NCBI RefSeq assembly: GCF_002807015.1
Contig: NZ_NIPO01000001.1
Location: 2,177,657-2,241,656 of the forward strand
Length of the DNA: 64,000 nucleotides
From: Avrilella dinanensis
Lineage (GTDB): Bacteria; Bacteroidota; Bacteroidia; Flavobacteriales; Flavobacteriaceae
Reading direction: 5' to 3'
Positions 43,935-52,932 of the stretch are shown here, one piece after another. The notes under the pieces are model-generated. The model saw only the letters and a program-made list of their open reading frames with translations. It made no database searches and was not told the DNA's origin. Each line of letters begins with the position of its first letter. The first letter of the stretch is position 1. Position numbers and translations under genes: made by a program.

Positions 43935-45212
43935 ATGAAAGCACCGTTAGCAGAAAGAGTCCGCCCCCGAAGTTTGGAGGAATATATTGGTCAAAATCAT
44001 TTGGTCGGAAAATCCGGGATACTAACACAATCTATAAAAAAAGGTGTGATTCCGTCGATGATTTTCTGGGGACCACCCGGAACCGGAAAAACTACTCTGG
44101 CTCAGATAATTGCTGAAGAAAGCCAGCGACCTTTTTTTGTGCTAAGTGCAATTAATTCAGGTGTGAAAGATGTTCGTGAAGTGATTGACAAAGCCAAAAA
44201 TAGCGGTGGTATTTTCACAACAAGAAATCCGATATTGTTTATTGATGAGATTCATCGGTTTAGTAAATCTCAACAAGATTCGCTGTTGGCAGCTGTCGAA
44301 AAAGGTTGGGTTACGTTGATTGGTGCTACTACCGAAAACCCGAGTTTTGAGGTTATTCCGGCTTTGTTGTCGCGTTGCCAGGTTTACACACTATATCATT
44401 TTACCAAAGAAGATTTAGAAAATCTATTGAAGCGAGCCATTGAAACCGATGTTTTTCTGAAAGAAAAAAATATTGAATTACTGGAAACTTCAGTTTTGTT
44501 GCGATTTTCCGGTGGCGACGGACGCAAGTTGCTCAACACACTTGAGCTGGTTATAGAATCTGACACCAATTCTGTTATTCAAATTACAGACAAAAATGTG
44601 ATGCAGGTGGTACAGAATCAAACAGTGTTGTACGACAAAACCGGTGAACAGCATTATGATATTGTCTCGGCATTTATCAAATCCATCAGAGGCAGCGACC
44701 CGAACGGTGCGGTTTATTGGTTAGCCCGAATGATTGAAGGTGGCGAAGATTTGAAATTTATTGCCCGCAGAATGTTGATTTCTGCCTCGGAAGATATCGG
44801 ACTGGCAAACCCGACTGCTTTGATTATGGCAAATAATATTTTCCAGGCAGTTTCGGTTATCGGTTACCCAGAGAGTAGAATTCTGTTGAGCCAGTGTGCT
44901 ATTTATCTGGCAACATCGCCCAAGAGTAATGCCAGCTACGAAGCTATCGGCAAAGCACAGCAGGTTGTAAAGCAAACCGGGAATCTATCTGTTCCTTTAC
45001 ATTTGCGAAATGCTCCGACAAAGTTGATGAAAGAACTGGGATATGGAGATGACTATAAATATGCTCATGATTATACAGGAAATTTTGTTGAGCAGGAATT
45101 TTTACCGGACGAAATTGCCAATACGAATCTGTATGAACCAGGAGATAATCAAAGGGAAAAAATAACCCGAGATTTTTTGAAAAACAGATGGAAGAATAAG
45201 TATAATTATTGA
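43935..45212 (+). CDS. rarA: Replication-associated recombination protein A (AAA+ ATPase)
   Basis: About 425 residues from ATG 43935, giving [20 protein letters not shown], the usual start; an ATG at 43920 would read through the -7 box and is rejected. Walker [10 protein letters not shown] (46-54), Walker [15 protein letters not shown], sensor [11 protein letters not shown] and the C-terminal tetramer domain ([33 protein letters not shown]). Acts at stalled replication forks with SSB and DNA polymerase. Terminator follows at 45224. Confidence 0.93.
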   Translation: MKAPLAERVRPRSLEEYIGQNHLVGKSGILTQSIKKGVIPSMIFWGPPGTGKTTLAQIIAEESQRPFFVLSAINSGVKDVREVIDKAKNSGGIFTTRNPILFIDEIHRFSKSQQDSLLAAVEKGWVTLIGATTENPSFEVIPALLSRCQVYTLYHFTKEDLENLLKRAIETDVFLKEKNIELLETSVLLRFSGGDGRKLLNTLELVIESDTNSVIQITDKNVMQVVQNQTVLYDKTGEQHYDIVSAFIKSIRGSDPNGAVYWLARMIEGGEDLKFIARRMLISASEDIGLANPTALIMANNIFQAVSVIGYPESRILLSQCAIYLATSPKSNASYEAIGKAQQVVKQTGNLSVPLHLRNAPTKLMKELGYGDDYKYAHDYTGNFVEQEFLPDEIANTNLYEPGDNQREKITRDFLKNRWKNKYNY

Positions 45213-45223
45213 TGGATATTTAA

Positions 45224-45270
45224 AAAATCAGCCACATTAATCGAAAGAAAAGTGTGGCTGATTTTGATTT
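45224..45270. terminator. Bidirectional terminator between rarA and the endonuclease gene
   Basis: AAAATCAGCCACA and TGTGGCTGATTTT pair around a 16-nt loop, with A/T runs on both sides. Confidence 0.8.
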
Positions 45271-45286
45271 TTCAGTTCGTGCAAAA

Positions 45287-46339
45287 TTAAAGCACAAGCA
45301 GTTTCTTTGTGCTTTCTGCTTTTTCGTTGGCTATTTTTACAAAATAAATTCCGGGTTGTAAAGAATGATGAATTTCAATAGCATTGTCTGATATTACCGG
45401 ATTATTTTCCTGTGATAAAATCCTACCGTTGATGTCCATAATTTCGATAGAAGTAATATCTTCCTCCGATTCGATATAGATAACATTTGACTTGTTTGGA
45501 TTCGGATAAATGTTAAACGGAATAGATAGATGTTTTGTGTCGGATAACGTTCCCCAAATGTCTTCCGCATCAGGACCTCCCCATATTTTTGTTGCCAGAT
45601 ACGGATTGTCAATAAACGGATTTCTGTTGCCTTGTCCGTAAGAATTACTGGCATTTCCTAAATAATTATTGCGTTGAACTTCTATTTCAGATACCGGGTC
45701 CTCAGCATTCCATTGCAGGAATAAATCAATCATACCATCAGGAGTATTTTCTGAAGAACCAACACCAACATTCGCAGGTAAACATCGTGTGCCGTAGCGA
45801 ACGTACATATACATCATCATACGAGCTACATCGCCTTTCCATTCGTCACCAGGATACCAGTAAGCTCCCACATTGCCGGAATTTCCGCTGCCAGCAGCAA
45901 ATTTTTTACTTCCTCGAGCATTGTTCCATTGTACGTCTGATGCACGAAGGTGGTGTGCATCTGCCCCGGGACCAGATTGCCCGAGATTAGGACTGCCTAA
46001 AGATTTGGCATACACATGTTCTCTGTTCCATTCTCCATTATTTCCTCCGTTATTGTCTTTACCTCTTGTTCGGGAATGTTGCCCGCTTGTGGTATTTTCC
46101 CAGCCGTAAACTAAAATTACCTGACTGCTGTTTTCGGGATTTTTGTCCGTTTCTTTTAAAGCATTCCAAACCTGATTGTAGGATAATTGATTGACGTGAG
46201 TTTCCGTAATCAAATCAGCCAAAGCTAATTTTAGGTCTGTTCCGTTCAGGGAAAAATCAATCTCATCATAATAGGATTGAGGTTGAGCCAATAATAATCC
46301 GCTAAATAAAAAACAGAGTAAAAAATAGAAATTTTTCAT
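45287..46339 (-). CDS. T9SS-exported endonuclease I (EndA/NucM family) with type A sorting domain
   Basis: 350 residues. Signal peptide KNFYFLLCFLFSGLLLAQ; an endonuclease I domain from about 25 to 250 with EWNREHVYAKSLG (His108), GADAHHLRASDVQWNNARGS (His129/His130, Asn139/Asn140), the beta-beta-alpha-metal active site that cuts DNA and RNA non-specifically; and a C-terminal sorting domain from about 270 (FNIYPNPNKSNVIYIES, MDINGRILSQ, QPGIYFVKI). A secreted nuclease delivered by the T9SS for nutrient or extracellular-DNA degradation. It begins 7 bp after the rRNA methylase gene on the same strand. Confidence 0.92.
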   Translation of the reverse strand: MKNFYFLLCFLFSGLLLAQPQSYYDEIDFSLNGTDLKLALADLITETHVNQLSYNQVWNALKETDKNPENSSQVILVYGWENTTSGQHSRTRGKDNNGGNNGEWNREHVYAKSLGSPNLGQSGPGADAHHLRASDVQWNNARGSKKFAAGSGNSGNVGAYWYPGDEWKGDVARMMMYMYVRYGTRCLPANVGVGSSENTPDGMIDLFLQWNAEDPVSEIEVQRNNYLGNASNSYGQGNRNPFIDNPYLATKIWGGPDAEDIWGTLSDTKHLSIPFNIYPNPNKSNVIYIESEEDITSIEIMDINGRILSQENNPVISDNAIEIHHSLQPGIYFVKIANEKAESTKKLLVL

Positions 46340-46346
46340 AATATGT

Positions 46347-47558
46347 TTATTTTCGTTCTAATAATGCCATATAAAAACCGTCAAATCCGGATTGGTGTGC
46401 CAATACCTTTTTGTCTTTCACAAAGTTAAAATCTTTTCCAGATTCTGATGCCAGGAATTTTTTAATTTGTTCCTGATTTTCAGAAGGTAATATGGAACAA
46501 GTTGCATAAACCAACTTACCGCCTGCTTTGACCATCTTCGAGTAACTTTGCAGAATTTCCTGTTGAGTTTGTTTGATGTGATCCACAAATTCCGGTTTAA
46601 GTTTCCACTTTGTATCCGGATTTCGTTTCAGTACACCCAATCCCGAACATGGAGCGTCAATCAGAACCCGGTCGGCTTTTTCATGTAATTTTTTAATTAC
46701 TTTATTGTTCTCAATAATGCGGTATTCGATGTTATGAGCACCGTTTCGTTTAGCTCTTTGTTTGAGCTGTCGCTGTTTGCTTTCATACAAATCCAAAGCG
46801 ATAATTTGTCCTTTGTTTTCCATGAGTGCCGCCATGTGCAAAGTTTTTCCACCGGCACCGGCACAAGCATCAACAACTCGCATTCCGGGCTGAACATCAA
46901 GGAATGGAGCCACCAGTTGAGAGGAAGCGTCCTGCACTTCAAACAAACCTTCTTTGAACAACGGAGTCATAAAAACATTGACACGCTGGGTCAAAATCAA
47001 TGCGTCCGGATAATTTTTATCGGTAAATGTGTCGATACTTAAGGCTTTGAGTTGTTTCTGTAAATCTTTTGGAGTGATTTTCAACCTGTTTACTCGCAAA
47101 ATGACTTCCGCAGGTTTATTTTGTGCTTCCAACTCTTTGGTCCATAAGTCATTGCCTAGCTCTTTTTCGCCCAATTCATCTATCCAGTCCGGAATAGATT
47201 CTCTGAATTTTCGTTCTCTAGACAATTCATCAAAACGACCTTTGATTCGTCGGGTTGGTGTGCCGTCAAATTGCTTCCAATCAGGTAGTTGTATTCCGCG
47301 TAATGTTGCCCAAACGGCAAACATTCGCCATAAATCTTCTCTTTTATAAGGCTGTTTTACCTCTGCAATTTCAGCATATAATCTGTTCCAGCGAACAATA
47401 TCGTAAGTGGTTTCAGCAATAAAACTTCGGTCTTTACTGCCCCATCTTTTGTCTCTTTTTAGGGTTTTGGCAATGATTTTATCGGCATATTCGTCTTCAT
47501 TAAAAATACTGTGAAGCGAATCCAGAATAGCCAAAACTAAATTTCGGTGTAATCTCAT
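46347..47558 (-). CDS. RsmB/NOP-family RNA (cytosine-C5)-methyltransferase
   Basis: About 403 residues from ATG 47558 (an in-frame upstream start adds seven residues and is less likely). N-terminal NusB-like helical part, a PUA-like linker and a Rossmann methyltransferase: VVDACAGAGGKTLHMAAL, IALDLYESKQRQL, the DAPCSGLGVLKRNPD motif with PCSG Cys, and catalytic Cys in LVYATCSILPSEN. It methylates C5 of a ribosomal cytosine (RsmB-like, C967 in E. coli) or a related RNA. Own promoter with -7 TATCTTTG. Confidence 0.88.
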   Translation of the reverse strand: MRLHRNLVLAILDSLHSIFNEDEYADKIIAKTLKRDKRWGSKDRSFIAETTYDIVRWNRLYAEIAEVKQPYKREDLWRMFAVWATLRGIQLPDWKQFDGTPTRRIKGRFDELSRERKFRESIPDWIDELGEKELGNDLWTKELEAQNKPAEVILRVNRLKITPKDLQKQLKALSIDTFTDKNYPDALILTQRVNVFMTPLFKEGLFEVQDASSQLVAPFLDVQPGMRVVDACAGAGGKTLHMAALMENKGQIIALDLYESKQRQLKQRAKRNGAHNIEYRIIENNKVIKKLHEKADRVLIDAPCSGLGVLKRNPDTKWKLKPEFVDHIKQTQQEILQSYSKMVKAGGKLVYATCSILPSENQEQIKKFLASESGKDFNFVKDKKVLAHQSGFDGFYMALLERK

Positions 47559-47576
47559 GTTGTTTATATATCGGTG

Positions 47577-47584
47577 CAAAGATA
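47577..47584 (-). promoter_or_regulatory. -7 box of the RsmB-like gene
   Basis: TATCTTTG followed by C on the minus strand, 18 bp before the ATG. Confidence 0.5.
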
Positions 47585-47634
47585 CGTTTTTTGTGGTTGT
47601 TTTCTTTTTTCCGGTAATTTAAAGTCGGGATATA

Positions 47635-47665
47635 TTGCTATATTAACAAAATATATATACTTTCG
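47635..47665 (+). promoter_or_regulatory. Candidate promoter of the phnA-like operon
   Basis: TTG (47635-47637), a 20-bp spacer and TACTTTCG (47658-47665), one base off the consensus. Confidence 0.4.
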
Positions 47666-47686
47666 TTGGATATTTATTTATGAATT

Positions 47687-48259
47687 ATGAACGAAAATCA
47701 ATTAAAAGCCAGAAGCAATAATGCTTGTGAAATCTGTGAAAATACAGATAACTTGAGTGTTTACAGCGTTTCGTCCAGAGGCGGAAATGTAGAAAAAGAA
47801 ATCTACTGCTGTGAAAAATGTATTAACCAAATTGAGAAAAAAGAACAATTAGATGCCAATCACTGGCAGGTGCTTTCAGGCAGTATGTGGAGCGAAATTC
47901 CGGCAGTGAAAGTAGTGAGTTGGAGAATGCTTAACCGATTCAAAAATGAATCCTGGGCAGCTGATTTACTGGAAATGTTTTATCTGGAAGATGAATATAC
48001 AGATTGGGCGAAAGAAACCGGCGACCACATGGAAGATGCCGATAATCGTTTGCATCAGGATTGTAATGGGAATATCTTGGTTGGTGGTGATACGGTAACG
48101 TTAATCAAAGATCTTGATGTAAAAGGGTCGAGCCTGAATGCAAAAATCGGTACTGCGGTAAGAAACATTCGTCTGGTGCCGGATAATCCCGAGCAAATCG
48201 AAGGGAAAATCGAAGGACAGTCTATCGTTATTCTGACTAAATTCGTCAAAAAGCAATAG
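47687..48259 (+). CDS. PhnA/YjdM-family zinc-ribbon protein
   Basis: 190 residues. An N-terminal zinc ribbon (CEICENT and YCCEKC pairs, Cys about 14/17 and 42/45) and the C-terminal PhnA domain (CNGNILVGGDTVTLIKDLDV, LNAKIGTAVRNIRLVPDNPEQIEG). The name comes from early phosphonate work but the family is not the phosphonoacetate hydrolase; its role is unclear. The middle part (60-130) is longer than in E. coli YjdM. First gene of a four-gene operon with a cyclase, DUF4260 and MmcQ/YjbR proteins. Confidence 0.85.
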   Translation: MNENQLKARSNNACEICENTDNLSVYSVSSRGGNVEKEIYCCEKCINQIEKKEQLDANHWQVLSGSMWSEIPAVKVVSWRMLNRFKNESWAADLLEMFYLEDEYTDWAKETGDHMEDADNRLHQDCNGNILVGGDTVTLIKDLDVKGSSLNAKIGTAVRNIRLVPDNPEQIEGKIEGQSIVILTKFVKKQ

Positions 48260-48263
48260 GAAT

Positions 48264-49007
48264 ATGCAAACAATTCTCGACAAATTATCCGATCCGATTG
48301 ACATTTCTATCCCGTTGAGTGGAAAGAGAGATAATCCGATTGCGTGGTATATCGACCAACCCCGGATAGAGCCTGTCAAAATGGACGATTTTGTCGGGAG
48401 TGTTGCTTCCGGAAAATCTTCGACGAATTTTAATAATATATTTTTCAACCCACATGCCCACGGCACACACACTGAGTGTCTTGGGCATATTACTGAAGAT
48501 TTTTTTTCGGTTAATCAGTCGTTGAAAAAATATTTTTTCTCTTGTTTATTGATTAGCATAAAACCTGATAAAATCAAAGAAGATGGAGTCATAACTGCCG
48601 GATTGCTCAAGGAGAAAATTAAAAAAAATCGGGCGGAGGCTATCGTTATCAGGACTTTGCCCAATGATGCAGAAAAAAAATGTAGAAATTATTCTCATAC
48701 CAATCCGCCTTATTTGACGGAGGAGGCAGCTACATTGCTGCGAAATATGGGTTTTGAACATCTTTTGATAGATTTGCCAAGTGTAGATAAAGAAAAAGAT
48801 GAAGGTAAGTTATTGGCTCACAAATCGTTCTGGAATGTTAAGGACGTGCATCATGTCAATGAAGACGCTCGTTTTTATTCAACAATTACAGAGTTTGTGT
48901 ATGTACCTGACGATGTGGAAGACGGCGAATATTTGCTGAATCTACAAATTGCTTCTTTTGAAAATGATGCTGCACCGAGCAAGCCGGTTTTATATAAATT
49001 AACATGA
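48264..49007 (+). CDS. Cyclase-family (kynurenine formamidase-like) metal hydrolase
   Basis: 247 residues, 4 bp after the phnA-like gene. The metal motif HAHGTHTE (64-71) and the pattern LLIDLPSVDKE near 185-195 are signatures of the cyclase/KynB family (PF04199), which hydrolyses formamides or lactones with a divalent metal. Members include N-formylkynurenine formamidase and isatin hydrolase. No tryptophan-catabolism gene is adjacent, so the substrate is unknown. Its end overlaps the DUF4260 start by 4 bp. Confidence 0.82.
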   Translation: MQTILDKLSDPIDISIPLSGKRDNPIAWYIDQPRIEPVKMDDFVGSVASGKSSTNFNNIFFNPHAHGTHTECLGHITEDFFSVNQSLKKYFFSCLLISIKPDKIKEDGVITAGLLKEKIKKNRAEAIVIRTLPNDAEKKCRNYSHTNPPYLTEEAATLLRNMGFEHLLIDLPSVDKEKDEGKLLAHKSFWNVKDVHHVNEDARFYSTITEFVYVPDDVEDGEYLLNLQIASFENDAAPSKPVLYKLT

Positions 49008-49357
49008 ACAAAATTGTAAAAACAGAAGAATTAGCCCTGCTTTTATTAGGTATATTCTTGATAGATATGGGAAATCATTCGTGGAAATGGTTTGCTATTT
49101 GCTTTTTTCTGCCAGATGTTTCTATGCTGGGATATTTAGGAGGCAATCGGATAGGAGCAGTGCTATATAATATTTTTCATTATCGTTTTTTGGCGGTGAT
49201 TTTGTATCTGACAGGAATTCTTGTAGATAATAGCTGGCTAAGTTTTGCAGGCTTGACGCTGTTTTGTCATATTGCTTTTGACCGAATGTTGGGGTACGGA
49301 TTAAAATACAATACAGGTTTTAAAGATACACATTTAGGTAAAATTGGAAAACAATGA
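49004..49357 (+). CDS. DUF4260-domain membrane protein
   Basis: 117 residues. Helices at about 8-22, 27-50 and 60-95, with the family hallmarks FFLPDVSMLGYLGGNRIGA, YNIFHYR and FDRMLGYGLKYNTGFKDTHL. Integral inner-membrane protein of unknown function. ATGA overlaps join it to the genes on both sides, so it is made in proportion with them. Confidence 0.86.
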   Translation: MNKIVKTEELALLLLGIFLIDMGNHSWKWFAICFFLPDVSMLGYLGGNRIGAVLYNIFHYRFLAVILYLTGILVDNSWLSFAGLTLFCHIAFDRMLGYGLKYNTGFKDTHLGKIGKQ

Positions 49358-49725
49358 CTATCACGGATTTATATGATATATGTACCGCTTATCGAGGAGT
49401 GACAGAAAGTTTTCCTTTTGATAAAGATACATTGGTTTTTAAGGTTGGTGGAAAAATGTTTTTGCTCACAGGACTTTCCGGTTGGGAAAATGGTAATCCG
49501 TCTGTTAATCTGAAATGTGACCCTGAGCGTGCATTGGAGCTGAGAGAAGAATACGCGGCGGTGCAGCCGGGTTATCACATGAATAAAAAACATTGGAATA
49601 CGGTTTTTGCCCATCAGGATTTGCCTTTGAGTGAAATCAAAAAACTTATTAATCATTCTTATGAATTGATTTTTAGTCAGTTGAGTAAAAAAGTACAGGA
49701 AGAGATTATGAAACAATCTGAATAA
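49354..49725 (+). CDS. MmcQ/YjbR-family protein
   Basis: 123 residues. Typical start LYDICTAYRGVTESFPFDKD, then VFKVGGKMFLLTGLS, NLKCDPERALELREEY and the C-terminal PGYHMNKKHWNTV, DLPLSEIKKLINHSYELI. The family has a CyaY-like fold; E. coli YjbR is called DNA-binding, though the role is unclear. It ends one base from the convergent MscS gene with no terminator hairpin visible. Confidence 0.88.
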   Translation: MTITDLYDICTAYRGVTESFPFDKDTLVFKVGGKMFLLTGLSGWENGNPSVNLKCDPERALELREEYAAVQPGYHMNKKHWNTVFAHQDLPLSEIKKLINHSYELIFSQLSKKVQEEIMKQSE

Positions 49726-49726
49726 A

Positions 49727-51499
49727 CTATTTCTTCACTTCCACCTTAACAGGTTGTACGGATTGTAAAGGTATTCCTTCTTTCAGAAATGTGTTATGGA
49801 TATTCTTCACTAAATCCGATTTGATAAAAAACATATTTTCCGGCTCAAAAGTAATGGCGTTGATTTCATACGAAGCATTGTATTCATTGAGTTCTAATTG
49901 AAAAACATAAGGAGATATCCGTTTTGTTACCCCCGAAGTTTTTAATGCGGCAGAAATCAACAAGTTGGAAACCGTCCGTTCGTCATAGCCATATTGTATT
50001 TTCACAATGGCAGTCAAAGCCAGACCGTCTGTTTTGCCGATAGAAGAAAAATTAATCGTCGGATTGGTGAGTATGGTCGAATTAGGAATGGTTACATCTT
50101 CATTATTAATGGTTTTTAACCGGGTTACAATGCTATCTTTTTTGATAACCAGTCCAATAATATTTCCGGTTTTTATCCAGTCGTTTGGTTTGAAAGGTTG
50201 CATATAGGTCAGTAAAATACCTGCAATCGCATTTGAAATTGCCGACGAAGAACCCAGTGATAACAGCACCCCAAGAAATACGGAAATACCTTGAAAAGCC
50301 GCTGTTCCGGAGCCAGGTAAATGAGGAAATATCAGAATTAATACTAAGAATATAAACAGAAACCGGATAATAGCATAAGTAGGTTTTGCCCACTCCTGAT
50401 GGAAACCTTTAATGGTTAAGGATTCTCTTTCTATTTCGATAGATAAAAACCGCAACCACCTTAAAATCAATCTGGCTACAACAATTATAATAATAATTTT
50501 GATGAGACTGGGCATATAATCGACTAAAGAATCAAATGCGGACTGTAGCGGGTCCAAAATAACTTTTTGTAGCTCTGTTGCCCAGATTTCCGTTGCAGGA
50601 AATATTCTCAATGCAATCGGAATACTGAAAAATAAAATAATGAAATAAAATACAAATTTAATCAGCTTTAAAGTTTTAATAACCGATCTACGTATTTGTT
50701 TTCTGTTGATTATTTCATAATTCCGAACCTTGATACCTTGATTAAGAATAGTAACACTTTTGTTTACTTTTTTAATGATAAACCTAAAAAAGCGTTTAGT
50801 CAGGTATAATAATATACCAACGCAAACAAAAATAAAAAGTAATTCTGTCAAGCGGATAGCCTTGTTTTTCAGACTATTTTTGTTTCTTAATTCCAGAACC
50901 GAATCGTTGATTACTTTCCGATGTTCATCTGCCAAATTTTCAATAGTCGTGCCTGCCCATAGTGCGTCTATGTCGGTAATTGCCTGAATAATATCGCCTT
51001 CGTAGGATATGGTTGTGGTGTTAAAACTGGTTTCAATTTTCAGAGAATCCGAAGTAAAAAATGTTTTTTCATAAAGAGATTTTATTTTTAAATTGGCAGA
51101 TTTTGCCCTGTCAATTGGTGTATATGGCCCTAATGAGGCAAAAATTCTGAATAAAGTATCGTTCTCTAAAACTACCGGGGCACCTTCTGTTTTCGACCGG
51201 ATTTTTTCAATATAATCCAGCTTTTGCTTATTCAGCACAGAATCCTGATTAACTTTGGACTGGTCGTTTTCAGTGTTGTCAAAATCCCCTCTGAGCATAA
51301 TTAAATGCTGCAGCTCCTGACTGAGAATGTCAATTTTTAAAGAATCCTGGACTCGTTGTCTTTCCAATAAACCGATTTTGGCTTGCACATCATTCCATAA
51401 ACTGTCCTTTCCGGGTTCACTATTTTCCTGTGAAAACAGTCCGAATGCAGGGTAAATCAAACAAATAAGTGTAATCAGAATATGGCGTTGAAGTTTCAT
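49727..51499 (-). CDS. Mechanosensitive ion channel (MscS family) with N-terminal extension
   Basis: About 590 residues from ATG 51499. Signal peptide (ITLICLIYPAFGLFSQ), a periplasmic coiled-coil part (about 30-200), several membrane helices (about 215-240, 285-305, 335-355, 370-395), and the MscS pore/beta domain: a glycine-rich pore helix (GSGTAAFQGISVFLGVLLSL, SSAISNAIAGILLTYMQPFK), PNDWIKTGNIIGLVIKKDSI and the cytosolic PNSTILTNPTINFSS. Opens under membrane tension to release solutes. It starts 10 bp after murF. The N-terminal extension is of the larger MscK-like type. Confidence 0.87.
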   Translation of the reverse strand: MKLQRHILITLICLIYPAFGLFSQENSEPGKDSLWNDVQAKIGLLERQRVQDSLKIDILSQELQHLIMLRGDFDNTENDQSKVNQDSVLNKQKLDYIEKIRSKTEGAPVVLENDTLFRIFASLGPYTPIDRAKSANLKIKSLYEKTFFTSDSLKIETSFNTTTISYEGDIIQAITDIDALWAGTTIENLADEHRKVINDSVLELRNKNSLKNKAIRLTELLFIFVCVGILLYLTKRFFRFIIKKVNKSVTILNQGIKVRNYEIINRKQIRRSVIKTLKLIKFVFYFIILFFSIPIALRIFPATEIWATELQKVILDPLQSAFDSLVDYMPSLIKIIIIIVVARLILRWLRFLSIEIERESLTIKGFHQEWAKPTYAIIRFLFIFLVLILIFPHLPGSGTAAFQGISVFLGVLLSLGSSSAISNAIAGILLTYMQPFKPNDWIKTGNIIGLVIKKDSIVTRLKTINNEDVTIPNSTILTNPTINFSSIGKTDGLALTAIVKIQYGYDERTVSNLLISAALKTSGVTKRISPYVFQLELNEYNASYEINAITFEPENMFFIKSDLVKNIHNTFLKEGIPLQSVQPVKVEVKK

Positions 51500-51509
51500 C
51501 GGCAATTTT

Positions 51510-52805
51510 TTATGTTAATAATTCAAGAGCTCGTTCCAATTGCATTCCTCTCGAACCTTTGATAAGTATGGTTTGATTAGCGATTTTATGGTCGTGTAAA
51601 TAGTTTTTTAAGTCCTCGAAATCGGCGAAAAACTTTATTTTTTCATTGTCATTATTGCATAGTTTATAAAATTCTTTTCCTATAAAATAAGCCGGGGTAT
51701 TATTTTCTGTAACCAAATCGACAATTCTCTGATGCTCAATACCGCTTTCATTTCCGAGCTCAAACATATCACCCAAAATTAATAATTTATCGGTATATTG
51801 CAGTTGAAAAAAGTTGGTCAAAGCAGCTTTCATACTACTCGGATTGGCATTGTAAGCGTCTAAAAGGATTTTATTGGAACCGTTATCGACCCATTGAGAG
51901 CGATTGTTTGTCGGGGTGTAATTCTCAATGGCTTGTTTGATATCATCTAGATTAATGCCGAAAAATGTACCAATACAAGTGGCTGCACATATATTTACTG
52001 CGTTATACACACCTGTGAGTTGCGAATTGATTTGTATATCCCCGACTGAAACGGCTGCCATAGGCTGAGCCTCGATATGATTGAAATATACATCGGTGTT
52101 TTCGTTTTCCCTTTTGGCTGAAAATCCGAATTGTCTGATACCAGAAGATTTTTTAACCTGTAACTCATCATCTTGATTAATGAAAGCCATTTTTTGATTA
52201 TCCAGAAGATAGTCATACAATTCACTTTTGCCTTTGATAACCCCTTCAAATCCGCCAAAACCTTCCAGATGAGCCCGCCCGAAATTGGTTATGTAGCCAA
52301 AATCAGGTTGAGCAATCGAGCAAAGCAGTTCGATTTCTTTCTGGTGATTAGCACCCATTTCCACAATTCCGATGTCGGTATCTTCTTCAAGAGCAAGTAG
52401 TGTCAGCGGTACGCCAATATGGTTGTTGAGATTTCCAATCGTGGCTTGCGTATTGTATTTTTGTTGCAGAACAACGTGAATCAGTTCTTTGGTAGTTGTT
52501 TTTCCGTTGCTTCCGGTCAGGGCAATAATTGGTAATCCTATATATTCCCGATGTAGTTTTGCCAAATCCTGCAATGTTTGCAACGAATCTTCTACCAACA
52601 GCATTTTGTCTTTGTCAGTAAAAAATTTTTCATTGTCAATAACAACAAGTTTAGCACCATTTGCAATGACTTCTTGGGCATATTCATTTCCGTCAAAATT
52701 ATCCCCCTTCAAAGCAAAAAAGATATTGTTTTCTTTGATGTTACGACTATCGGTAGTAACACCTGTTGATTCTCTGAATATTTTGTGTAACTCGGTTAGT
52801 TTCAT
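51510..52805 (-). CDS. murF: UDP-N-acetylmuramoyl-tripeptide--D-alanyl-D-alanine ligase
   Basis: 431 residues. N-terminal Mur domain (FRESTGVTTDSRNIKENNIFFALKG), P-loop ALTGSNGKTTTKE (98-104), central TIGNLNNHIGVPLTLL and EMGANHQKEIELL, and a C-terminal domain with NRSQWVDNGSNKILLDAYNAN and LILGDMFELGNES. Adds D-Ala-D-Ala to the UDP-MurNAc-tripeptide in peptidoglycan synthesis. Lies downstream of gldJ on the same strand but a terminator separates them; the gldJ-murF order is conserved in flavobacteria. Confidence 0.95.
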   Translation of the reverse strand: MKLTELHKIFRESTGVTTDSRNIKENNIFFALKGDNFDGNEYAQEVIANGAKLVVIDNEKFFTDKDKMLLVEDSLQTLQDLAKLHREYIGLPIIALTGSNGKTTTKELIHVVLQQKYNTQATIGNLNNHIGVPLTLLALEEDTDIGIVEMGANHQKEIELLCSIAQPDFGYITNFGRAHLEGFGGFEGVIKGKSELYDYLLDNQKMAFINQDDELQVKKSSGIRQFGFSAKRENENTDVYFNHIEAQPMAAVSVGDIQINSQLTGVYNAVNICAATCIGTFFGINLDDIKQAIENYTPTNNRSQWVDNGSNKILLDAYNANPSSMKAALTNFFQLQYTDKLLILGDMFELGNESGIEHQRIVDLVTENNTPAYFIGKEFYKLCNNDNEKIKFFADFEDLKNYLHDHKIANQTILIKGSRGMQLERALELLT

Positions 52806-52886
52806 CTGTTTGTTTTTATTTGATTTTAAGCGGTCAGATGTAATTCGCTATAATGGTTATGGCTCATTTCTAGGTGTAAAAATAAG

Positions 52887-52912
52887 AAAAAGCCCTATAA
52901 GATAGGGCTTTT
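52887..52912 (-). terminator. Terminator of gldJ
   Basis: AAAAGCCCTAT and ATAGGGCTTTT pair around a 4-nt loop; a T-rich run follows on the minus strand. Confidence 0.85.
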
Positions 52913-52932
52913 GTCTGTATTAATTTGAGTTT

